Origin: a bacterium
Lineage (GTDB): Bacteria; Desulfobacterota; DSWW01
Length of the DNA stretch: 5,365 nt
Assembly (NCBI GenBank): GCA_030609865.1
Contig: JAUWSZ010000233.1
Span: 1-5,365, forward strand
Reading direction: 5' to 3'
A program made the translations under genes and the position numbers. A model generated the notes under the pieces. It was not told the origin of the DNA, did not search any database, and saw nothing but the letters and a program-made list of their open reading frames with translations. This document shows, piece after piece, positions 1 through 5,365 of this stretch; positions within the stretch are counted from its first letter, which is position 1, and the number at the start of each line of letters is the position of its first letter.

Positions 1-27
1 GAGGACGAGGACGACGACGAGGACGAA
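1..27. repeat. GAG/GAC trinucleotide tract at the left edge
   Basis: Nine triplets of GAG, GAC or GAA run from the first base, possibly continuing outside the window. On the plus strand, frame 1 reads EDEDDDEDE and stays open to a TAG at 118-120, overlapping the 3' end of the lipoprotein gene. The minus strand shows no supported start codon or ribosome binding site here. The rest of 28-74 holds only a weak inverted repeat (CAAT-GATA-ATTG at 40-51) without a T-run, so no terminator is called. Confidence 0.5.
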
Positions 28-74
28 ATAGACTCAAACAATGATAATTGCCAGAACCCAGGACAGGTCCAACC

Positions 75-1307
75 TTATCGATGTACCGCCATTTTGAGGG
101 ATTCCTGCGACTTGTCGTAGTAGGAGACGTAGATCGTTCCGGTGTTCGAGACCTCGATAGAAGTGAAGAGGCCCGTGTTGCCTTCCGTGTCCACGGTCAC
201 CGTTTCCCACCCTGTCTGGGTCCGCTGGGCGACCCGGAGGTCTCCACCGCCCTGGCAATCGTCATCCGTGCTCCTGCCGCAGTAGTAGTAGCTTATGATC
301 GGTTGCCCATCCGGGCCGTAGGCGAGGGAACAGTACTTTCCCACCTGGTTGTGGGACTCGACGGTCTCCCGAACCCAGATGCCGCTCATGTAACTGGCGT
401 ATCGCAGGTCCTGATAGCGCTCGTCGTAGTAGGCGATGCCAAAGCCTCCGCCGGGCGTGTTGCGGGCGGAAAGGCTTCCCCCCATACAATCGCACGTGGA
501 GTCCACGGTGCGAATCTCCCACCCGAAGTCTCCACGGTGGGCAAACTTCAAGGGCTGATGATCATCGTCCATGTTGCCGCAGTATGCGATGCCGGGCTGA
601 TCGTCCTCATCGAACAGAAGATTCGTGTAGTAGCCGCCTCCGTCGAGATCCACCGTCTCGGTCGTCCAGCTTCCACCCGCGGAATAGGCATACTTGAGGT
701 CCCTCAGGTGGAAGTCATTGTAGTCGATCCCGGTACCGAGATCCTGATAGCTGATGCCCGCGAGGCCGAACCCGTCAAAGCCCACGGAGGGCCAGAGGCC
801 TGCCACCCCTTCTTCGTCCACGACCTCTGTCGCCCAGTCCGCCCCGGTCCAACTCGCCATCAGCAGGTCGGACTGGAAGGGCCAGTAGTACAGGGGCGTC
901 CGGTCTCCACCCACATAGGCCAGCACGGGCCTCCCGGTGGGGTCCATGGTCAGGCCGCAGCCTGTCTGGGTGTCGGTCTCGTGGACCGTGTCGATTTCCC
1001 ACGTCCAGCCATCGTACGCGGCATAGCGAACCCAGTACACCGTGCCGGAAACCACGAAGTACGAGATGCTGGGCTGTCCCTGTCCGTTGAAGCGCAGGTT
1101 GTTCAGAACGCCCGCATTTCCGTTGTCGTCCACCACCTGGATGTCCCAATCCCCGGCTATTTCCCCCCCAGGGATAACAAAGCCACCCCCGTTCGAGCCG
1201 CCCTCGCCCACCTCGCCTGTCAGGCTGCCTGTTCCGCAGGCAGACAACAGAATCCCAACGAGAATCAAAGAGGCGTAACGAACATTCAGGGAATCCCGTA
1301 TCGCCAT
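75..1307 (-). CDS. Outer-membrane-type lipoprotein with seven W-initiated repeats, predicted beta-propeller
   Basis: The 410-aa product starts with a lipoprotein signal: Arg4 and Arg10, hydrophobic ASLILVGIL, then lipobox LSAC with the lipidated Cys at residue 24. Gly at +2 gives no Asp inner-membrane retention signal, so the outer membrane is the likely location. A Gly-rich spacer (25-50) leads into seven repeats beginning at W54, W103, W158, W214, W263, W311 and W367. The consensus is roughly W-x-x-x-x-V-D, a Gly-containing turn, a G-x-P-x-I-S-Y strand, and L-K/R-Y/V-A. This repeat style ("VD...GxPxISYYD...DLKYA") is familiar from bacterial and archaeal exported proteins of unknown function. 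Seven copies of about 44-56 residues fit a seven-bladed propeller, usually a binding platform. No enzyme active site is recognised. Seven cysteines besides Cys24 could form disulfides. The gene is coupled to the TPR gene, suggesting a shared complex. Confidence 0.92.
   Translation of the reverse strand: MAIRDSLNVRYASLILVGILLSACGTGSLTGEVGEGGSNGGGFVIPGGEIAGDWDIQVVDDNGNAGVLNNLRFNGQGQPSISYFVVSGTVYWVRYAAYDGWTWEIDTVHETDTQTGCGLTMDPTGRPVLAYVGGDRTPLYYWPFQSDLLMASWTGADWATEVVDEEGVAGLWPSVGFDGFGLAGISYQDLGTGIDYNDFHLRDLKYAYSAGGSWTTETVDLDGGGYYTNLLFDEDDQPGIAYCGNMDDDHQPLKFAHRGDFGWEIRTVDSTCDCMGGSLSARNTPGGGFGIAYYDERYQDLRYASYMSGIWVRETVESHNQVGKYCSLAYGPDGQPIISYYYCGRSTDDDCQGGGDLRVAQRTQTGWETVTVDTEGNTGLFTSIEVSNTGTIYVSYYDKSQESLKMAVHR
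78..1148 (-). repeat. Seven divergent in-gene repeats encoding propeller blades
   Basis: Repeat units by their starting Trp codon span 1148-1002, 1001-837, 836-669, 668-522, 521-378, 377-210 and 209-78. They align at protein level through the leading W, the V-[DE] after about five residues, the [IV]-[SA]-Y strand and the [LV]-[KR]-[YFVM]-A end. Unit 2 is the most divergent, with VHE instead of VD and a longer insert before its end. Units are old enough that no long exact DNA identity remains. Confidence 0.8.
1239..1307 (-). other. Lipoprotein signal peptide (signal peptidase II)
   Basis: Residues 1-23 comprise a basic n-region, the hydrophobic stretch ASLILVGILLSA and the lipobox L-S-A-C. 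Cleavage is expected before Cys24, giving a mature N-terminus CGTGSL. Confidence 0.9.
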
Positions 1308-1313
1308 GGCTGT

Positions 1314-1318
1314 TCCTT
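1314..1318 (-). promoter_or_regulatory. Shine-Dalgarno of the lipoprotein gene overlapping the TPR stop codon
   Basis: The minus strand reads TAAGGAACAGCCATG, where TAA (1319-1317) ends the TPR gene. AAGGA uses the last two bases of that stop and lies six bases before the ATG at 1307. A terminating ribosome would sit on this site, so translational coupling is likely. It also confirms the lipoprotein start. Confidence 0.8.
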
Positions 1319-4300
1319 ATTCTTCCTCCAAGGCTTCAATTCCCGAACCATCGAAGGCAACCACCTCCATCCGTCCGGCCACGGCCAGGAAATCCGGATG
1401 CACGTGATGGGACTTCGAGGATTCGAGGGCCTGTCGATCCGCGATCTCCGACAGGGACTCCTTTGCCTTCCGGACATTGCCGTATCCTTCGTTGAGGACC
1501 ACGAGATTCGCCCGCGCGTCATCCATCGCGGGATCGAGTTCCAGGGCCTTCTGGAAGAAGCGATAGGCCTCCTGATCCTCCCCCTGCAGGATGCGAAGGA
1601 GGCCGAGAAGGTTCTGGCTCGCGGCATCCTGCGGGTTCTTCTCCAGGATGCGGTGCAGCACGAGGGAGGCAAGGTCCACCTTGCCCTGATCTGCGTAAGC
1701 AACCGCCAGGGACTCGAGAAGAGCACCGTTCCCCGGGTCCGCGTACAGGGCCTCGAGCAGCGATTTCGGGGACTGTACCGCACTCCCTTCTCCGAAGCGG
1801 AGCTTCAGGGCGCCTCTTCCGATCGAGGGGGGCAACGAACCACTATTCAGTGCGGCATAACAGGCGGTCACCTCCGGACAGAAGATGCCCAGGTGATAGG
1901 CCTTTTCGAGGGCCGCCTTCCTGTACCGCAGGGCCTTCTCGCGGTATGGGCGCACCTTGTCCTCTACCAGCTGCCGGTACTGCTGTCTTTGCGCCATGTC
2001 GAGTCCTTTGGGCTCGGGCGCCCTGAGGAAGAACCGTGAGATCTCGTCGTTCGCCTCGGCCGCCATCACGAGGGAGGCAATCGTCCAGCGGGCGCTCGAG
2101 TACTGGGCCACCTCCAGCCCGGCAGCCTCGACGGCCTGATGGGCCTTCAGCTTCTTCTGGATCAGGGCGTTCTCGATCTTGTCCCCGCGAATACGGATCT
2201 TCTTGAATGCCGCCATCTCCTGCCCGGCCCTGTAGAACCGAGCCTGTGCGGCAAACGCCCTCTCCTCCGGTGTCACGGCGGCGGGCGCGGACGCAACCTT
2301 CCGGGCCAACTGCTCGTCCACCTTCTTGAATACCGCCATCGCCTCGGTGAGCCTTCCCTGCTGATAGAGGGTATCTCCATAGAGGAACACCCACTTCAGT
2401 TCCTCGGGTTCCTGGCTCATCAGCCCACGGGAGCGGGAAAGGACCTGGGACGCGTCCTTGAGAGCCTCATACTGATTCAGAAGCTCCTTCTCCACGTCCA
2501 ACTTCTGTGCGGGAGGGAGCAGGGGCATTGCCTTCCGGTAGTCCTTCACGGCGGCCACGTGATCCCCCATCCATCCCTGGAGCTTGGCAGCCCGCATCAG
2601 GTGATCCGCCTGCTGCTCGCCACCGACCCCCTCGGCAGCCTGTTCCGAGTACGAGGCCGCATTCGGGAAATCGCCCGCCTCGAAGTAGAAATGGGCCATC
2701 GTGGTCAGTACGTCCTGCCGCCGCTTGGCATCGTGCGTCTTGGCCAGGATTTGCGCTCCCCTCTCGAGGACCTTGGGGATGTCTTCGGCTTCCTTGCTCA
2801 CGACGAAGAGGTTGAAGAGTGCAAGTTCCTGGAGCCCGCTGTCCTGGGCTTCTCTCCCCAGGGCGAGCAGGGCCTCATCCGAGCCCTCGGCACCGTCCTT
2901 GACCATGACCGTAAGTTCCTCCAGATGCCTGTGCTCCGCGGCTGAAAGAATGTTGCCCACTTCCTTCCGGAACTTCGGGTCGGTGATTCGCTCGTTCGCC
3001 AGCATGCTCCTCGCGTCCTTGATCAGGCCATCCAGGTCGTCGAGACTCTTGTGGATGTCCAGGACGAGGTGCCCGGCCGCCGCTGCCTCGTTGGACCTCG
3101 GATACTCCTGGATGAAGCCCTTGAATCCCTCGAGTGCGGCTTTGTAGTCCCCCTGCTCGTACGAGACCCAGGCCACGTTGAACGCAACCTCGGGCGCCTC
3201 TTCCGCGCCCGGGAAGGCGGCAAGGTACTGACTGCCGACCTGGCGCAACCCCTGCCTGGCCTCGAGCTTCTGGAGATCATCCAGATCCCCTTGTTCCTTC
3301 AGGGCCTTGTAGAACGAGGCCACTGCGCCGTACAGGCAATCCCGGGGCGACTTCTGCGGGGCCGGAGGCTCGCCGGCAACCAGCTTCTCCTCAGGCTTCG
3401 GAGACTCCCTGGCGGCCCCTTCCTCCTTCGTGTCCACAGACGCCTCGGCCACTTGCTCCCCCTCTTTCTCCGCAGACCCCTCGGCCACCATCTTCCCTTC
3501 CGGGCCTTCGGGCTCCTCGGCGGCCTCCTCTTCCTCGACCTCCGGGGGTTCGGGCGCGGCCAGCTTTTCATAGGCAAGGGCTGCCTGGAAATAGCGCCCT
3601 CCCTCATACAGGGCCTCTGCCTGGTTCTCCAGGATGTCACGCGTCTGTTTACCCCGTTGGAAGAAGTCCAGGTAGTAGGCATAGGCGTCCGCGGCCTGGC
3701 AGAACTTCACCTTGTCCTGCTTCTCCGAGGCCAGCAGATGGAGCCGTGTGGCCATGTCTCGAGCATAGACCTCGAATTCCTTGGCGAGCCGCTCCTTTTC
3801 CTCCGGGGCGGTCCGCCAGGAGTATTCCACCTGCTCCAGGACCCCGACCAGTGCCTGGACGTTCTTCTCCGGGTGCTGCATGTCCTTCGCCCTCTGGGCA
3901 CAGGCAAAGAGCTTCTCCGCGTAGCCGGTGTTCTTCTGCGTGTTCCGGGAAAGGGAAATGATCGTCCGGTACACGTCGGCTCCGGCCGCCCAGTTCTCCT
4001 TCAGGAAGTATCGATGTCCCAGCTTGCCGAGGACGGCGAGGTAGATAGACTTCGAGTCGCTCAGGTTCGCGAAATACTCCAGGGCCTCCTCGGGGGGTTT
4101 GACCTCGGTGTAGCAATAGGCCAGGTCCATCAGCGCCTCACGGCGCAGATTGATTCGCTTGTAGGCATCGATTTCGGTCTTCAGCTCGTCGTAGCGAGGG
4201 TCCTTGACCAGCACCTCGAGCAACGCCAGGGCCTCCGGAAACCTGCTGCGGTTGATGTGACACCAGGCCATCTTGTAACGGGCCATCCCGTGCACATGGC

Positions 4301-4922
4301 TTTCGGGTGCGGCGAGGATCGTCTGGTAGGATTCCTCCGCCTTGTCGAGGTTCATCGAGTCGAACTGGTAGTCGCCGATCAGCAGGTAGGTCTCCAGCCT
4401 GTAGGGGCTATCCGGGAATCGTTCGACCAAGTCGGTGTAGGCGTTCATCATCTTGTCGAACTGGCCCATCTCGCGGTACTCGTGGGCCATGAAGAAGATG
4501 ACCTTGTCCTGGTACCCGTACTCGGGGAATTCGCCCAGGATCTTGTTGTACAGGTCGATCGCCTTGGTCTTGAGCAGGTTCGCCTCCAGGACCACGACCG
4601 CCTTGGACCCGGTCGGATTCCCGACCCGCTTCAGGTGGTAGAGAATCCGTGATTTCTCGATGTAAAGGTCTGCCAACCGAAGATAGAGATCCGGCAGGTA
4701 AGGGCGGTGCATCGACTGCTGGATCAAATCCCGAGTGCCTCCAATCGCGTTCTCCACGCTTTCCTGGTCTCGGGAGAGTTGTCTGAGAAGCCGTTCCTGG
4801 TCGATTTGTTCGTCGGCCAATGCGAAGGGCTTCACACTCGCCCATGCAATCACCAGGACAAGAACCAGCTTCCAATGCTTTCGAACCAGATCACGCACGG
4901 CACACCTCGTACCTTTCGTCAT
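1317..4922 (-). CDS. Large exported tetratricopeptide-repeat protein, myxobacterial envelope/motility-type
   Basis: This 1201-aa protein has a Sec-type signal: basic RDLVRKHWK, hydrophobic LVLVLVIAWASV, then a probable cleavage site after ALA (residue 36). No lipobox is present, so a soluble periplasmic protein is expected. TPR-like helical pairs are seen at about 118-240, 573-612, 738-800 and 843-870, with the clearest at 1067-1134 (for example AYRFFQKALELDP). An acidic Glu/Pro/Ala linker at about 456-526 divides two TPR arms. Residues 905-1015, including FFLRAPEPKGL and DKVRPYREKALRYRKAALEKA, recall a module of large myxobacterial TPR proteins, including gliding-motility-associated ones. 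That match is from memory, and no symbol is assigned. TPR arrays act as protein-binding scaffolds and no enzymatic motif is seen. The gene sits between the Lys/Glu/Ala-tailed gene (28-nt gap) and the lipoprotein gene (9-nt gap). The annotated start is the first ATG, but a GTG at 4898 is a strong alternative. Confidence 0.93.
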   Translation of the reverse strand: MTKGTRCAVRDLVRKHWKLVLVLVIAWASVKPFALADEQIDQERLLRQLSRDQESVENAIGGTRDLIQQSMHRPYLPDLYLRLADLYIEKSRILYHLKRVGNPTGSKAVVVLEANLLKTKAIDLYNKILGEFPEYGYQDKVIFFMAHEYREMGQFDKMMNAYTDLVERFPDSPYRLETYLLIGDYQFDSMNLDKAEESYQTILAAPESHVHGMARYKMAWCHINRSRFPEALALLEVLVKDPRYDELKTEIDAYKRINLRREALMDLAYCYTEVKPPEEALEYFANLSDSKSIYLAVLGKLGHRYFLKENWAAGADVYRTIISLSRNTQKNTGYAEKLFACAQRAKDMQHPEKNVQALVGVLEQVEYSWRTAPEEKERLAKEFEVYARDMATRLHLLASEKQDKVKFCQAADAYAYYLDFFQRGKQTRDILENQAEALYEGGRYFQAALAYEKLAAPEPPEVEEEEAAEEPEGPEGKMVAEGSAEKEGEQVAEASVDTKEEGAARESPKPEEKLVAGEPPAPQKSPRDCLYGAVASFYKALKEQGDLDDLQKLEARQGLRQVGSQYLAAFPGAEEAPEVAFNVAWVSYEQGDYKAALEGFKGFIQEYPRSNEAAAAGHLVLDIHKSLDDLDGLIKDARSMLANERITDPKFRKEVGNILSAAEHRHLEELTVMVKDGAEGSDEALLALGREAQDSGLQELALFNLFVVSKEAEDIPKVLERGAQILAKTHDAKRRQDVLTTMAHFYFEAGDFPNAASYSEQAAEGVGGEQQADHLMRAAKLQGWMGDHVAAVKDYRKAMPLLPPAQKLDVEKELLNQYEALKDASQVLSRSRGLMSQEPEELKWVFLYGDTLYQQGRLTEAMAVFKKVDEQLARKVASAPAAVTPEERAFAAQARFYRAGQEMAAFKKIRIRGDKIENALIQKKLKAHQAVEAAGLEVAQYSSARWTIASLVMAAEANDEISRFFLRAPEPKGLDMAQRQQYRQLVEDKVRPYREKALRYRKAALEKAYHLGIFCPEVTACYAALNSGSLPPSIGRGALKLRFGEGSAVQSPKSLLEALYADPGNGALLESLAVAYADQGKVDLASLVLHRILEKNPQDAASQNLLGLLRILQGEDQEAYRFFQKALELDPAMDDARANLVVLNEGYGNVRKAKESLSEIADRQALESSKSHHVHPDFLAVAGRMEVVAFDGSGIEALEEE
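1878..2210 (-). other. Conserved-looking C-terminal helical module in the TPR protein
   Basis: Residues about 905-1015 carry KKIRIRGDKIENALIQKK, then SARWTIASLVMAAE, FFLRAPEPKGL and a charged helix VRPYREKALRYRKAALEKA. From memory, myxobacterial TPR proteins of the gliding-motility group have a similar order: a K-rich helix, a Trp-containing helix ending in an alanine-rich segment, an A-P-x-P-x-G-L turn, and a helix with a Tyr-rich, Lys/Glu-rich pattern. The match is by eye and needs a profile search. Confidence 0.45.
3345..3557 (-). other. Acidic Glu/Pro/Ala low-complexity linker in the TPR protein
   Basis: Residues about 456-526 are dominated by Glu, Pro, Ala, Gly and Lys (for example PEVEEEEAAEEPEGPEG). 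They lack the spaced aromatic and small residues of TPR helices found on both sides. The segment is probably disordered and works as a hinge between an N-terminal TPR arm (about residues 70-455) and a C-terminal arm (about 527-1150). Confidence 0.75.
4815..4922 (-). other. Sec signal peptide of the TPR protein
   Basis: Residues 1-36 show the three classical regions: Arg/Lys-rich n-region, a 12-residue hydrophobic core (residues 19-30) and an A-L-A cleavage motif directly before DEQ. No cysteine is present at the cleavage site, so signal peptidase I processing is expected. If the GTG start is used, the first eight residues drop out and the signal remains intact. Confidence 0.75.
4896..4908 (-). 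promoter_or_regulatory. Shine-Dalgarno and alternative GTG start for the TPR gene
   Basis: On the minus strand GAGG (4908-4905) is followed by six bases and then GTG at 4898-4896, in frame as codon 9. The ATG at 4922 has only a GGA two bases upstream, which is too close to serve well. Starting at GTG gives 1193 aa and a compact signal peptide of 28 residues (RDLVRKHWK, hydrophobic core, ALA cleavage). The GTG start is therefore preferred on spacing, although the ATG cannot be excluded. Confidence 0.5.
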
Positions 4923-4950
4923 TTTCCACTTGGTCTCTCATTACCAGCGC

Positions 4951-5365
4951 CTATTCCGACGGGTCATTCTTCGCCATCTTGCCCCGCTTTGCCTTCCCGT
5001 CCTTCTTTGCCGCCTTCTCGTGTTTCGCTTCTTCCTTCTTTACCTGTTCCTTCTTCGCTGCCTTCTCTTGCCTCGCCTTTTCCTTCTCCGCGGCCTCTTC
5101 CTGTTTTATCTGTTCCTGCTTTGCGGCCTTGTCCTGCTTCGCCTGTTCCTTCTCTACGGCCTTTTCCTCCTTTGACTGTTCCTTCCTCGCCGCTTTTTCC
5201 TGCTTCGCCTTTTCCTTCTCTGCGGCCTTCTCCTCCTTCACCCTTTCCTTCATCGCCACCCGGTCTCTCTCCGGCACTTCTCCCCCCAACCACTTCTCCG
5301 GCATATCGCAGTAGTCCTCGATGAAGAAGGTGTAGTCATCCAGCTCGTCGCTCCAGAACTCACCC
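4951..5365 (-). CDS. C-terminal part of an unidentified protein with a Lys/Glu/Ala-rich helical repeat tail (5' end outside window)
   Basis: The frame stays open to the right edge: 20 codons precede the first in-window ATG at 5304 without a stop, so the true start lies outside and 5304 is probably internal. The visible part (137 full codons) begins with an acidic, aromatic segment (FWSDELDDYTFFIEDYCD) followed by MPEKWLGGEVPERDR. It then changes to a highly charged Lys/Glu/Ala/Gln tail of six 11-residue repeats plus a degenerate seventh, ending in a basic segment and NDPSE. No catalytic motif or membrane segment is visible. The tail predicts a long solvent-exposed helix, similar in composition to TolA-type spacers or single-alpha-helix domains, but composition alone does not prove homology. 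The stop lies 28 nt before the TPR gene on the same strand, so the two are probably co-transcribed. The family cannot be named because the N-terminal domain is missing. Confidence 0.8.
   Translation of the reverse strand, partial: GEFWSDELDDYTFFIEDYCDMPEKWLGGEVPERDRVAMKERVKEEKAAEKEKAKQEKAARKEQSKEEKAVEKEQAKQDKAAKQEQIKQEEAAEKEKARQEKAAKKEQVKKEEAKHEKAAKKDGKAKRGKMAKNDPSE
4999..5229 (-). repeat. 33-bp / 11-residue tandem repeat, seven units, inside the partial CDS
   Basis: Seven consecutive 33-nt units encode KAAEKEKAKQE, KAARKEQSKEE, KAVEKEQAKQD, KAAKQEQIKQE, EAAEKEKARQE, KAAKKEQVKKE and a degenerate EAKHEKAAKKD. There are no indels between units. Units 1, 3 and 5 share Glu at position 4 and Ala at position 8. 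Units 2, 4 and 6 have Arg/Lys at position 4 and Ser/Ile/Val at position 8. This implies a 22-residue (66-bp) higher-order unit. The coding strand is strongly purine-rich, and an AAGGAA-like core recurs in the units. An 11-residue period corresponds to about three helical turns, consistent with one continuous helix. Confidence 0.85.

Noticed and set aside
36..75. Possible transcription terminator after the lipoprotein gene
   Set aside because: Only four-base inverted repeats are present (CAAT/ATTG and GGAC/GTCC), with no stable GC stem and no T-run in the minus direction.
48..2039. 663-aa open frame on the plus strand
   Set aside because: It runs antisense across both the lipoprotein and TPR genes and ignores their junction. 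The minus-strand proteins have signal peptides and repeats, whereas this translation has no recognisable domain. It is a shadow frame of GC-rich coding DNA.
3051..4652. 533-aa open frame on the plus strand
   Set aside because: It is entirely antisense to the TPR gene and has a Leu/Val/Arg/Gly-rich composition without motifs, as expected of a complementary frame.
4923..4950. Possible internal promoter between the partial gene and the TPR gene
   Set aside because: The gap is only 28 nt and shows no recognisable -35/-10 pair. Co-transcription is the simpler reading.
4964..5293. Gly/Glu/Lys-rich minus-strand frame overlapping the partial gene
   Set aside because: It is a frame-shifted reading of the same purine-rich repeat. 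The chosen frame gives a regular 11-residue pattern, starts from an open upstream frame and has an acidic-aromatic domain ahead of it.
4820..5314. Plus-strand frame rich in Phe/Ser/Ala resembling membrane segments
   Set aside because: It is the complement of the Lys/Glu/Ala repeat: reverse complements of AAG/GAA/GCC codons give Phe/Ser/Leu-type codons. The apparent hydrophobicity is an artefact.

Overview
The window is GC-rich and almost fully coding. All supported genes lie on the minus strand, so it reads from right to left. There are three consecutive envelope-type genes: (1) the 3' end of an unnamed gene, cut by the right edge, whose product ends in a long Lys/Glu/Ala tail built from 11-residue repeats; (2) a very large (about 1200 aa) exported tetratricopeptide-repeat (TPR) protein; (3) a 410-aa lipoprotein made of seven W-to-W repeats that looks like a seven-bladed beta-propeller. 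No RNA genes, CRISPR arrays, transposons or convincing terminators were seen.

Layout: 5365-4951 is the partial Lys/Glu/Ala-tailed gene. After a 28-nt gap, the TPR gene runs 4922-1317 (or from a GTG at 4898, which has the better ribosome binding site). After a 9-nt gap, the lipoprotein gene runs 1307-75, with a Shine-Dalgarno sequence that overlaps the TPR stop codon. The same strand and tiny gaps point to one operon, with the second and third genes probably translationally coupled. Positions 1-74 are non-coding on the minus strand as far as can be seen. They begin with a GAG/GAC tract that, read on the plus strand, would encode an acidic stretch.

Organism: the combination of a large periplasmic TPR protein, a repeat-type lipoprotein and high GC fits Myxococcota or related former Deltaproteobacteria. 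Residues about 905-1015 of the TPR protein resemble, from memory, a C-terminal module of myxobacterial TPR proteins such as those annotated with the gliding-motility (Glt/Agm) machinery. This is recognition by eye and not a database hit.

How the genes may work together (inference): the TPR protein is a periplasmic scaffold, the propeller lipoprotein is its likely outer-membrane-anchored partner, and the Lys/Glu/Ala-tailed protein supplies a long charged helix. The substrate or process is not visible in this window.
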